From positions 231,953-295,952 of the forward strand of contig NZ_VSFA01000003.1 in the NCBI RefSeq assembly GCF_008119785.1: a stretch of 64,000 bases of DNA. Direction: 5' to 3'. Positions 42,834-51,081 of the stretch are shown here, piece after piece. Position 1 is the stretch's first letter. The number at the start of each line of letters is the position of its first letter. Below the pieces are notes generated by a model, which searched no databases, was not told the DNA's origin, and was given only the letters and a program-made list of their open reading frames with translations. A program made the position numbers and the translations under genes. The stretch is from Micromonospora sp. MP36. GTDB lineage: Bacteria; Actinomycetota; Actinomycetes; Mycobacteriales; Micromonosporaceae.

Positions 42834-43187
42834 TCCGACTACGCCGTGAAGTTCACGAACTGGGGCTACCCGTCGTGGTTCCGGTTCGTGGTCGGCACGA
42901 TCGAGCTGGTCTGTGCGGTCATGCTGCTCATCCCCAACCGGCGGTTCCGGTTCATCGGCGCGGCCGGCCTGGTGCTCGTGCTGGACGGTGCGGTCACCAC
43001 CCACATCGTCAACCACGACCCGATCACCCAGAGCCTGGCCGCACCGTCACACCTGCTGATCGCCGCAGTGATCGCGCTGGCCAACTGGCCCGCCGACTGG
43101 AAGCACCTGCTGCGTCCGACAGCAGGTCCCGACGGTCCGACCGCCGCCTCGTCCCAGCCGGCACGGGTGGCGGCGGCCAGTCGATAA
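42834..43187 (+). pseudogene. DoxX-like membrane protein, 5' truncated
   Basis: From SDYAVKFTNWGYPSWFRFVVG onward this is a DoxX-like protein with three remaining membrane helices (FVVGTIELVCAVMLL, FIGAAGLVLVLDGAV, HLLIAAVIALANW); the first helix and any proper start are gone. A GTG at 42846 might give a 113-residue product but has no binding site. In the intact state it would have been divergently transcribed from the LysR gene, probably as its target. Confidence 0.75.
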
Positions 43188-43334
43188 CCGGCGAGCCCAC
43201 AGCCAGAACCCGGCACAGCCTGGTTACCGGCACCCCGCGGAAAAGCATTTCTACCCCCCGAGGCGGTCACACCCGCCCCGGCCCGCCGGTCAACCCGCCG
43301 GAACCGAATACACGCACAACGAGAAGGAGTACCC

Positions 43335-43988
43335 GTGCAGCCACGGATGAAGAACCCCGCCGTCGTCCTGCCCGACGCGATGCAGCCAATCCAGGCGGTC
43401 TTCAAGGCGGTCCACGCCGGTGGCGTCGAGGCCGAGACGCTGGAACTGGTCCACCTGCGGATCAGCCAGATCAACGGGTGCAGCGCCTGTGTCGACGCCG
43501 GCGCCAAGACCGCCCGCAAGGCCGGCGTCAGCGACGAGCGCCTCGCCACGGTCGCTGCCTGGCGGGAGGCGCCATACTTCACCGACGCCGAACGCGCCGC
43601 GCTCGCCCTGGCCGAGGCCGCCACCCGGCTGGCCGACCGCCCGAACGCCGTGTCCGACGACGTCTGGAACGCCGCCGCCAAGCACTTCGACGAGAAGGCC
43701 CTCGCCGCGATCGTTCTCATGATCGGCGTGACGAACCTGTTCAACCGGCTCAACGCCACCACCAGGCAGATCGCCGGCGCCTGGGCTGACCCGAGCCGGG
43801 CATCAAGCTCCGCCAGCCGCGGCCTGGCGGAGCTCGACCCGTTCCTCCCAGAGGACCGATCCGTTGTCGATGAGCTGGGCGAGCAGCTCCCTTGGTCGGC
43901 TGGGCTAGCCGTGCTCTGCGCGTACACCGTGATCGCGATGCGGATGGCCGTCGGCCGCAAGCAGGCGGCGGCCATCGACTGGCGATAG
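43335..43988 (+). CDS. Carboxymuconolactone decarboxylase/AhpD-family protein with read-through tail
   Basis: Residues 1-150 are an AhpD-like domain: LRISQINGCSACVDAGAKTARKAG has the redox-active CxxC (Cys50/Cys53 region) and the partner His is replaced. The family usually ends at GAW, which here is at 43779-43784; the frame then runs on for 68 codons over an obvious terminator hairpin, and a TGA lies one frame away at 43787. I think a small indel removed the stop. The GTG at 43335 has GGAG 6 bases upstream. Likely role: peroxidase or disulfide chemistry. Confidence 0.75.
   Translation: MQPRMKNPAVVLPDAMQPIQAVFKAVHAGGVEAETLELVHLRISQINGCSACVDAGAKTARKAGVSDERLATVAAWREAPYFTDAERAALALAEAATRLADRPNAVSDDVWNAAAKHFDEKALAAIVLMIGVTNLFNRLNATTRQIAGAWADPSRASSSASRGLAELDPFLPEDRSVVDELGEQLPWSAGLAVLCAYTVIAMRMAVGRKQAAAIDWR
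43806..43834 (+). terminator. Terminator hairpin lying inside the extended AhpD-family ORF
   Basis: AGCTCCGCCAG (43806-43816) pairs perfectly with 43824-43834 around a 7-base loop, 22 bases after the conserved C-terminal Trp codon. Its position shows where the gene originally ended. Confidence 0.65.
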
Positions 43989-44033
43989 TGGACGGTGCGG
44001 AGGCACCACCCCAGCACCCGCCTCCGACTCCGC

Positions 44034-45674
44034 CTAAAGGTGAGGTGCGGAATCCTGGCGCGAGGTGCGGGTGAGGCGGCCGAGGCCACGGGCCCCGGCG
44101 TAGAGCAACCAAGCCAGCCCGGCCACCAGGCCCGCACCCGTGACCAGGAACGCCGGCACGGCGACAATCTCCGGCAGCGGCATCGCGGAGGACGGTAGGG
44201 CCGCAGCCAACGCGATGGCGACCAGCTCCACCAACGCGGCCAGGGTCAGCGGGACGAGCAGCATCCCGAGCGCGGCGTTCTGCCGGCCGGGGCGGAGGAT
44301 GAGCCGGCGCCGCGACCACGCGCCGTAACCGAGGAAGCCGGCCAGCGCGACGGTGCCGACGACCGCCCGGCCCGGCCACGGCGCCGGCGGATCGGCGCTC
44401 ATCACCAGCGGCACCACCGCGAACAGCGCTCCGGCGCGGACCAGCCGCATCACCCACCGGCCCGCATAGGACGCCTCGCGCTGCTCGGCGAGCAGGTCGG
44501 TGGCCCGCGGTTGCCCGAACGTGCCCCGGGCCGGCCCCGAGGCGCCCGCCGGCCGAACGCCCGCCGGCGAAGTGCCCGCCGGAGAGGTGCCCGGACCAGC
44601 AGAGGATCCGGGCGCGAGGGGCGGCGGGCCGGCGACCTTGCGGTCGGCGGTGACGGCCGCCGCCCCGCTGACGATCAGCGCCAGGAAGTGTGCCGCCATC
44701 GGAACCACGATGGCGGCCGAAGGCGGCCGGTCCGGATCCTGGCGCAGCGCGGTGACGATCAGCCCGGCCGCGGTGAGCGCGCACAGGGCCAGCCCGAACA
44801 GCCGCACGCGGGCCCGGATGTCCGTGCGGATCACGTGTTCGGCGTACGCCCGCGCGCCGGGAGAGAGGGCGCGCCAGGTTCGGGCGGCCCACAGCAACCA
44901 CAGCGCGGGCGGCAGCACCGCCAACGGCCACATCCACGGAAGCACGGCGAACATGCCCATGAAGCCGGCCGTCCAGACCGACATCATCGCCCAACCAGCG
45001 AGGCCGCCGATGACCACCCGATCCAGTTCGGTACGGGCGGCATGGTTGGTCGGTTCCGCGGCCAGTACCGCGCTGACATGCCCGGCGGCGGCCGCCAGCC
45101 GCCCTCGAGTGGCCGCGACGCGACCGAGCCCGGTGAGCGCCGCCTTGTGCTCCGGGTCGAGCGCCAGCGCCCGGCGGTACGACCGGCTGGCGAACAGGTT
45201 CCAGCCGATCGAGTGGAACATGAGTGCCCGGATGTAGTGCGGGCCGGCCGACTCCGGGGCCAGACCCACCGCCCGCTTGATCGTCCGGAACGCGTGGCGC
45301 GGCTGCCCGAGGTTGAGCGAGGCGAGCGCCAGCGCGGCGTACCCGCGCCAGTCCTCGGGCGCGAGACGGACGGTCTCCAGCGCGCTGGCTCGCGCCGCCG
45401 TCGGATCTTCCACACCGATCTGGGCGAACGCGAGCAGCAGGTGGCCCTCGTGCTGCCCGGGCGCGACCGCGACGGCCCGCGCCGCCACGTCCCGCATCGC
45501 GGCGAACTCGTCCTCCGCCTGGTACGAGCGGGCCAACATGTACAGCGCCTCGACGTTGTCCGGATCGCCGGCCAACACGGCCGTGATCTCCCGCCGTGCC
45601 GCCTCGATCCGGCCGACCTCCAGCAGCGTGCTGGCTCGCGCCACACCGGCATCGGACGCCGCGTGCCTCGTCAT
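44034..45674 (-). CDS. TPR-repeat membrane protein
   Basis: A 546-residue protein. Residues 1-220 hold about five TPR units (for example DPDNVEALYMLARSYQAEDEF, APGQHEGHLLLAFAQIG, DPEHKAALTGLGRVAA). Residues 225-545 have about eight membrane helices, interrupted at about 370-410 by a Pro/Gly/Ser linker with short SPAG repeats. The TPR part is probably cytoplasmic and the rest anchors it. I do not know the partner. It is transcribed alone, convergent with the AhpD-family gene. Confidence 0.7.
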   Translation of the reverse strand: MTRHAASDAGVARASTLLEVGRIEAARREITAVLAGDPDNVEALYMLARSYQAEDEFAAMRDVAARAVAVAPGQHEGHLLLAFAQIGVEDPTAARASALETVRLAPEDWRGYAALALASLNLGQPRHAFRTIKRAVGLAPESAGPHYIRALMFHSIGWNLFASRSYRRALALDPEHKAALTGLGRVAATRGRLAAAAGHVSAVLAAEPTNHAARTELDRVVIGGLAGWAMMSVWTAGFMGMFAVLPWMWPLAVLPPALWLLWAARTWRALSPGARAYAEHVIRTDIRARVRLFGLALCALTAAGLIVTALRQDPDRPPSAAIVVPMAAHFLALIVSGAAAVTADRKVAGPPPLAPGSSAGPGTSPAGTSPAGVRPAGASGPARGTFGQPRATDLLAEQREASYAGRWVMRLVRAGALFAVVPLVMSADPPAPWPGRAVVGTVALAGFLGYGAWSRRRLILRPGRQNAALGMLLVPLTLAALVELVAIALAAALPSSAMPLPEIVAVPAFLVTGAGLVAGLAWLLYAGARGLGRLTRTSRQDSAPHL

Positions 45675-45774
45675 CGGCCCACCCTAAGCGAGTGTTCCCG
45701 TCGGTGGCTGAGGCCCTTGTGGGTGGACCGGGCGCCCCGGCCATCGTCTCCGGATCCGGCGTCGACCGGGCCGA

Positions 45775-46420
45775 CTATCCGGGGAAGGAGAGCGCGGGAC
45801 GGAAGAGTTTCAGGTGCACCGCGTCAGCCATCGCCTGGTAGCCGGCGCCGCTCGGGTGCAGGTGGTCGCCCGAGTCGTACGCGGGGAGGAGCCGCAGCGG
45901 CTGACCGGGGTCGCGGGTTTGCGGGCCGAAGTCGACGACGCCGTCGAACTAGTCCGTGCCACGGATCCACTCGTTGACCGCAGCCCGGACGGCCTCCCGC
46001 TCGGGCGTCCACTTGTGCCAGCCCTGAAACGGAAGGATCGTGCCGCTGACGATCCGCAGCCCGCGGTCGTGGGCCCTCAGCGCGATCTGCCGGTACGCGG
46101 CGATCAGCTGCGCCGGGTCGTACTGCGAGGGGTCCTGCTGGATGTCGTTGATTCCTTCGAGCACCACGACGGTGCGCACCCCGGTCCGGGCCAGCACGTC
46201 GCGCTCCAGACGAGCCAGCGCGTTCACGCCCTGTCCCGGGCTGCCGGCGTCGAGCAGCAGCCGGGTTCCGCCGATGCCGGCGTTGAGCACGCCGAACCGT
46301 TCCTCGGGCGGGCCGGCCAGCATCCGGGCGGCGAGCCGGTCGGGCCAACGGCGGTCGGCGGCGGGGGTGGAGCCGGTGCCGTCGGTAATGGTGCCCGCAG
46401 CGGCGGCAATGGTGGCAACT
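45775..46420 (-). pseudogene. SGNH/GDSL hydrolase remnant with internal amber codon
   Basis: The frame from about 46420 down to 45775 encodes the SGNH fold: block III-like LEGINDIQQDP and block V DSGDHLHPSGAGY (catalytic Asp and His). It is interrupted by TAG at 45949-45951, between NEWIRGTD and FDGVVDFGP, in the same frame. The GDS motif with the nucleophile Ser is missing: the equivalent place reads AGTITDG. The N-terminal half of a normal enzyme is absent too. So this is a decayed gene that has lost the nucleophile, a stop-free frame and its start. Confidence 0.75.
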
Positions 46421-47661
46421 GCGTCGAGGCGGCCGACAACCTGCCCGAGATCGTCGCCGGTATGCGACGGCAAGGACCGCCTGCGGGGCCGGCAAGCAGA
46501 GCTACGGCTCGGCCTACCCGGGACACGGCGTTCATCGTTGACAGTCGGTCTTGGACTCTGGCGGACCGGTCCCGGACCGCCTCTGCCGGTCCGCGCAGGC
46601 CTGCCCGCGGTCCGGGATGCCACCGTCGCGGTCCCGCCTCGGCGGACCAGCGCTCGGCGGTCCCGGACGGCGTTCGGCGGTCCCGGACCGGCGGGCGGGC
46701 GACCCACACTGGTCCGGGACCGAGGCCTGCAGATCGTCGCTCTGGTCCCGGCCGACCGGACCGCCGCCCACGCCTTGACCGCTCACGGACACCACCGCGA
46801 GGCCCTCGCCCGACGGCTACGCGCTGACGGGCACCACCTGTCCGCCGCCACCGCTTCCGCGCTCGTGCAGCTCCTGCGCGCCGATGCCACCACACCCCGA
46901 CCAGCTCACGCGGGACCTGTCAGACCGGGACTCCGCCTGACAGGACCACGGTCCGCGATTCCGGTCAGGCTGCGCCGTGTCTGTGAGGCAGAACGGGCGC
47001 TGCTGTCCGCAAGCCCGCTGTCTGACAGAATCTGACCGGACCTCACAGGACCTCACAGGACCTCACAGGACCTGACACGACCTGACAGGACCTGACCCGA
47101 CGGGTGGGCCAGCAGTTGGTCTCCAGAGAACCGAGGGCAAGTCCAGGTCGGCGGCGCTGTCGGCCCTGACGGAGGCTGACAAGGGTGCAGCAGCGGTATG
47201 GAATCCCGGTGGCCGGCGGGCTGTGCGGCGACCCGTGCGAGCGGTCGAAAAGGGGCCTGTCGTGGGCGCTCGTCGCCGCCGAGCCGGCCCTGTGGTTGTC
47301 AGCTCGCGTGTGGGGGCTCGGCTGGGTGCGGCATTGGGGGCTCGGTTGGGGGCGTCGGCCATTCGAGGCCCCAAACGAGCCTTGCCGATCTGCCCTGTCA
47401 GGCGGCTGAGCTGCGGAAACACGATCCGATACGAACCCATCAGCAAGATCAACCTGTCCCGACTCCCTAATGCTTCTTAGGGATCCCCCAGGGGTTTCTT
47501 AGCCGAGCACGCCACGATGGAGACCTCGACTACCTGGCGAGACACCCCCGGAAATTGCCTCCGCCCGACTGGGGATTTGCTGGTTCGGGCGATGGCGGCC
47601 AGCGCAGCCCTCCACGCCGAGCGGCTGGCGATATCGCCAAAGCGGGACATGGAGAGGCAGT
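46421..47661. other. Poorly coding region with short repeats
   Basis: I see no intact gene. Between about 46560 and 46760 the motif GGTCCCGGAC or its complement recurs several times. From about 46706 to 47035 the + strand frame (IVALVPADRTAAHALTAHGHHREAL, then ATASALVQLLRADA) looks like the tail of a real protein that I cannot name, with no start. A 10-bp tandem repeat follows. The block 47100-47660 has lower coding potential and ends at the kinase fragment. Confidence 0.5.
47038..47097 (+). repeat. Six-copy 10-bp tandem repeat
   Basis: GGACCTCACA is repeated three times, then GGACCTGACA-type variants three times, in direct succession. Related CTGACAGG/CCTGTCAG units occur just upstream (about 46915-46945). 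Confidence 0.85.
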
Positions 47662-47814
47662 GTGTCCGGGCGGACCCTGCTGAACGGCCGCTACGAGCTG
47701 GAGCCGTTGCCGATCCCCGGTGGAGCCATGGGGCAGGTCTGGTTCGGCCGGGACACCACACTTGACCCGGAGATCACCTCGTACGCGAGCCGAGAGCATC
47801 CGTTGAGCGGGTAA
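47662..47814 (+). pseudogene. Ser/Thr protein kinase, N-terminal fragment
   Basis: After GGAGAGG and a GTG at 47662 comes the start of an actinomycete Ser/Thr kinase: LLNGRYELEPLPIPGGAMGQVWFGRDTTLDPE (Gly-rich loop). The expected VAVK strand with the ATP-binding Lys does not follow; after DPE the sequence leaves the kinase family and stops 13 codons later. Only about 37 residues remain, so it cannot be a kinase. Confidence 0.75.
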
Positions 47815-47825
47815 TGGCGGAACTA

Positions 47826-49056
47826 GTGCCGCATCAGGCAACGTTCGCCCTGTTGACTACCTCGCGAAGGCGTTCGTCGGCGGCGTTCTTGTTCCGCCAG
47901 ATGATGTGGCGGCGGATCATGCTGCCCTGCTGCTTGTGGTTGGCGTGGTCGGTGCCGTCGAGGGTGAAGTAGCGCAGGGCGGTGAACTGGGCCTCGATGC
48001 GGTTGAGCCAGGAGCTGTTGGTCGGGGTATAGGCGAGCTCGACGTTGTTGGCCGCGGCCCAGTCGCCGACCCGGGTGTCCTTCTTCGTGCTCAGGTGGGG
48101 GGAGTAGTTGTCGAGCACGATCGCGATGCGGATCTCGGGTGGGTAGAGGCTGCGCAGGTAGCGGCAGAACTCCAGGAACCGCGTGCGGTGTTTCTTCGGC
48201 TTGATGTGGCCGTAGAGCCGGTCCGTGCTCAGGTCGTAGGCGGCGAACAGGTGCCTGACGCCGTGCGGGCGGGTGTAGGTCGCCCGCCGGCGTGCCCGGG
48301 GTTCCCGGTCAGGGTCCTTGTGCCGTCCGCCGCGCTCTGCCCACTGCCGTCCAGGGTGAGGTTGGAGATTCAAGGGGCCGAACTCGTCCAGGCAGAACAC
48401 GACCTCGGGCTCGCCGTCCTCGGGTATGACCTCGCCGTCGGCGATCGCGTAGAGGTGCTCGACGCGGGCCTTCTTGGCGGCGTAGTCCGGGTCGCGGGAG
48501 GTCTTCCAGGTCTTTATGCGTTGAAATGACACGCCCTCCTCGCGGAGCAGGACCCGTAGGCCCTCGTGGCTGATGTCGTCGACCACCCCCTCAGCGACCA
48601 GGAAGTCGGCCAGCTTGGCCAGGCTCCAGGTCGAGAACGGCAGGCCATGCTCGGCGGGCTTGGACTTGGCGATCTTCTTGATCTCCCGGCGTTCTGGGAG
48701 GGTGAACGTCTTGGGCCGGCCACCTTTGTACTTCGGGTAGAGCGAGTCGAAGCCGTCGGCGTTGAAATTGTGGATCACGTCCCGGACCCGATCAGCGCTG
48801 GTGAACGTCACCTCAGCTATCTTCCCCACCGACATGCCCTGCGCGGACAGCAACACCATCTGCGCTCGCCGCCAGGTCACCACCGACCCAGTGCCCCGAC
48901 GGATGATCCGCAACAGCCGCTGCCCCTCGTCGTCATCGATCTCGCGAGCACGTACCCGGTCTGCCACCCGGACAGCCTGACGGCGCCACGCCGTCCGGGC
49001 CAGCATCCACACGGCGCGTCACGTCACGACGGGGCAAACGTTGCCTGCTGCGGCAC
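47826..49056 (-). mobile_element. IS630-family insertion sequence
   Basis: A 1,231-bp element flanked by TA on both sides (CTAG at each junction). The terminal inverted repeats start GTGCCGCATCAGGCAACGTT (left) and, on the other strand, GTGCCGCAGCAGGCAACGTT (right); over the first 25 bases there are two mismatches. The single transposase gene runs right to left and its stop codon lies inside the left repeat. TA duplication is the rule for the IS630/Tc1 group. No second copy is in the window. Confidence 0.88.
47834..49012 (-). CDS. IS630-family transposase
   Basis: An up to 392-residue DDE transposase. N-terminal helix-turn-helix region (RRAQMVLLSAQGMSVGKIAEV, GGRPKTFTLPERREI), then the catalytic core: VVFCLDEFGPL (first Asp), IVLDNYSPHL (second Asp) and NSSWLNRIEAQF (Glu). 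All three acidic residues are present, so the enzyme looks intact. Start uncertain: GTG at 49012 or the GTG at 48967 that gives ADRVRAREIDDDEG as N-terminus. It reads against the genes around it. Confidence 0.9.
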   Translation of the reverse strand: MWMLARTAWRRQAVRVADRVRAREIDDDEGQRLLRIIRRGTGSVVTWRRAQMVLLSAQGMSVGKIAEVTFTSADRVRDVIHNFNADGFDSLYPKYKGGRPKTFTLPERREIKKIAKSKPAEHGLPFSTWSLAKLADFLVAEGVVDDISHEGLRVLLREEGVSFQRIKTWKTSRDPDYAAKKARVEHLYAIADGEVIPEDGEPEVVFCLDEFGPLNLQPHPGRQWAERGGRHKDPDREPRARRRATYTRPHGVRHLFAAYDLSTDRLYGHIKPKKHRTRFLEFCRYLRSLYPPEIRIAIVLDNYSPHLSTKKDTRVGDWAAANNVELAYTPTNSSWLNRIEAQFTALRYFTLDGTDHANHKQQGSMIRRHIIWRNKNAADERLREVVNRANVA

Positions 49057-49376
49057 TAGTGTTGTCCGGAATCACGCCTCGCGCCGACGTGTGCATTCCG
49101 TCGTTCGAGGAGCTACACGCAATCGACCCAGGGTTCTTTCGACGAGGACAGGCGGGCACCCATCTCGACGAACTGTCGGACGATCTTCATCAGCTCTTCT
49201 GGTCGCGGCCCGACAATCGCGCCGCGATGACGCTACTGGGCTACCGCTAGGCCACGAAAGGCTCCTTGGCCCCCAGGCAACCGACCTGCCGCGCTGACCT
49301 GTCGCCGCGGGCTCTGACGGGCGAAACGGGGTCGGACGGATCGGCTGCGTCGCGGCGAGAGATTTCTCCGGGGCCG

Positions 49377-49403
49377 TGTCGATCCGCGGGCCACTCGTTC
49401 GAC
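49377..49403 (+). promoter_or_regulatory. ECF42-type promoter upstream of the DGPF gene
   Basis: TGTCGA (49377-49382), 17 bases, then CGAC (49400-49403). The ECF42 sigma group is known, as I recall, to use a TGTCGA -35 motif with a CGA-type -10 element, normally in front of its DGPF partner gene, as here. The transcript would start about 40 bases before the ATG at 49452. Confidence 0.55.
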
Positions 49404-49451
49404 GTTAGGGTGCGAGGCCGAGAGGCGGTCCCGCCGGACGAGGAGAACGCG

Positions 49452-49823
49452 ATGCCGAAGTACCTGCTGATCATGCGGGGCACCGACGAGTCCAACGCGG
49501 CGATGATGGCCAACATCGACGAGATGATGGCCATGACCCGCCAGTTCATCGAGGAGATGGTCAAGGCCGGTGTTCTTCTCGCGGCGGAAGGGCTGGACGA
49601 TCCGCGCCAGGGCGTCGTGGTCGACTTCAGCGGCGAGGCCCCGGTGGTCACGGACGGGCCGTACGGCGAGACGAAGGAACTGTTCGGGGGCTTCTTCCTG
49701 CTCGACGTCGCCTCGAAACAGGAGGCGGTCGAGTGGGCCAAGCGGGTCCCGGCGGCCCCCGGGTCCAAGATCGAGGTCCGGCGGGTGCCCGGAAGCGACG
49801 AGGTCCCGCAGGTCGGCGAGTGA
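49452..49823 (+). CDS. DGPF/YCII-related protein
   Basis: A 123-residue protein of the YCII-like DGPF family: opening MPKYLLIMRGTDES, the name-giving motif VVTDGPYGETKELFGGFFLLDV (DGPY variant), then the closing helix and strand. DGPF proteins are encoded next to ECF42 sigma factors in many actinomycetes; their chemistry is unknown. AGGAG precedes the ATG at 49452 by 6 bases. The sigma gene begins 43 bases after the stop. Confidence 0.88.
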   Translation: MPKYLLIMRGTDESNAAMMANIDEMMAMTRQFIEEMVKAGVLLAAEGLDDPRQGVVVDFSGEAPVVTDGPYGETKELFGGFFLLDVASKQEAVEWAKRVPAAPGSKIEVRRVPGSDEVPQVGE

Positions 49824-49866
49824 TCGCCAAGGACTGGGCCGGGCGCGAGAGCAACGGCCAGATCTG

Positions 49867-51081
49867 ATGGGTACGGCCGATGTCGAGGCCGTCTGGCGGA
49901 TCGAGTCGGCGCGGATTGTCGCCGCGCTGACCCGGTTCACCGGCGATTTCGGGCTGGCCGAGGACGCGGCCCAGGAGGCGGTGGCCGAGGCGCTGGTGTC
50001 GTGGCCGCTTGCCTCTCCGGCGAATCCGGCCAGTTGGCTGATGGCCACGGCCCGGCGGCGGGCGATCGACGCGATCCGCCGCCGGACCGCCCTCCAGGAC
50101 CGATACGCCCTGCTGGCGGCCGACTTGGCGGTCGACGAAGAAGTCGATCCCGACAAGATCGATGACGACGTGCTTGCGCTGATGTTCATCAGCTGCCACC
50201 CGGTGCTCTCCCCCGAGGCCCGGGTGGCGCTGACCCTGCGCGTGGTCGGCGGCCTGTCCAGCGAGGAGATCGCCCGCGCGTTCCTCGTACCCGTGCCGAC
50301 CGTGCAGGCCCGCATCACCCGGGGCAAGAAGACGATCGCGGCGGCTGGGGTGCCGTTCGAGCTGCCGCCAGCCGGCGAGCGCAGGGAGCGGCTGGGCGCC
50401 GTGCTCAGGGTCATCTACGTGATCTTCACCGAGGGGTCGACGGCCACGTCGGGCGACCGGCTGCTGCGCCCCGATGTCGCATACGAGGCGATCCGGCTGG
50501 CCCGCACGCTGGCCGCGCTGCAGCCGGACGAGCCGGAGGTGCACGGCCTGCTCGCGTTGTGCGAGCTGACAGCAGCGCGCTTCCCTGCCCGGACCGGCCC
50601 GGACGGCTCGCCGATCCTGCTCGAGGACCAGGACCGGCGGCGGTGGGACATCTCGGCAATCCGCCGTGGGCTGGCCGCGCTGGCCAAGGCATCGACTCGC
50701 GGCCTCGGCCCCTACGGCCTACAGGCCGCGATCGCCGCCACCCACGCGTCGGCGCCCTCGGTCGAGGCAACCGACTGGGACCGGATCGTAGTGCTCTACG
50801 AGGCACTCAGCCGGGTCGCACCCTCGCCGGTGGTCGAGCTCAACCGGGCCGTCGCCGTTGCCATGGCCTCGGACCCGGCGCAAGCCCTGGCCATCGTGGA
50901 CGAGCTGATCGCCTCGGACCGGCTCCCCGGTTCGCATCTGATCCCGACCGTACGCGGAGAGCTGCTGGCCCGGCTCGGACGGCGGCCGGAAGCGCGCGCC
51001 GAGTTGGAACTGGCGGCCCGGCTGTGCGCCAACCAGCGCGAACGCTCAGTGCTGCTGCGCAAGGCGGCCACACTGAGCTGA
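49867..51081 (+). CDS. ECF42-group RNA polymerase sigma factor with C-terminal TPR extension
   Basis: A 404-residue sigma factor. Region 2 is at about residues 10-80 (ALTRFTGDFGLAEDAAQEAVAEAL, RRRAIDAIRRR), region 4 at about 110-165 (FISCHPVLSPEARVALTLRVVGGLSSEEIARAFLVPVPTVQARITRGKK). About 220 further residues form a TPR-like helical domain (VVLYEALSRVAPSPVVELNRAVAVAMA), which defines ECF42 and replaces a membrane anti-sigma factor. It is cotranscribed with its DGPF partner and probably autoregulates through the TGTCGA promoter. Start ATG 49867; the binding site is weak. Confidence 0.9.
   Translation: MGTADVEAVWRIESARIVAALTRFTGDFGLAEDAAQEAVAEALVSWPLASPANPASWLMATARRRAIDAIRRRTALQDRYALLAADLAVDEEVDPDKIDDDVLALMFISCHPVLSPEARVALTLRVVGGLSSEEIARAFLVPVPTVQARITRGKKTIAAAGVPFELPPAGERRERLGAVLRVIYVIFTEGSTATSGDRLLRPDVAYEAIRLARTLAALQPDEPEVHGLLALCELTAARFPARTGPDGSPILLEDQDRRRWDISAIRRGLAALAKASTRGLGPYGLQAAIAATHASAPSVEATDWDRIVVLYEALSRVAPSPVVELNRAVAVAMASDPAQALAIVDELIASDRLPGSHLIPTVRGELLARLGRRPEARAELELAARLCANQRERSVLLRKAATLS

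Larger units (their letters stand above)
47766..49250 (+). pseudogene. Small gene or gene end split by the IS630-family element
   Basis: With the element (47826-49056) and one TA removed, the + strand reads continuously from about 47766 through 47825 and then 49059-49250: REPRASVERVMAELVLSGIT, then PSFEELHAIDPGFFRRGQ, ending at TAG 49248-49250. About 80 residues are recovered. A TGA at 47763 and the kinase fragment in another frame lie upstream, so only the 3' part of the gene may be left; an ATG at 47814 could also start a 67-residue protein. I do not recognise the family. Confidence 0.6.

Noticed and set aside
40740..43187. 815-codon + strand frame across the ABC gene and the LysR/DoxX junction
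   Set aside because: Only its last 118 codons (DoxX) are protein-like; the rest is antisense to the ABC and LysR genes.
46532..46795. Short frames on both strands in 46.5-46.8 kb as genes
   Set aside because: They arise from repeated GGTCCCGGAC-type motifs and have no binding sites or natural composition.
47038..47097. Tandem repeats as a CRISPR array
   Set aside because: Units are 10 bases with no spacers and no cas genes.
47826..49056. IS630 element as one end of a composite transposon
   Set aside because: No second copy or matching end in the window, and the flanking TA duplication shows a simple insertion.
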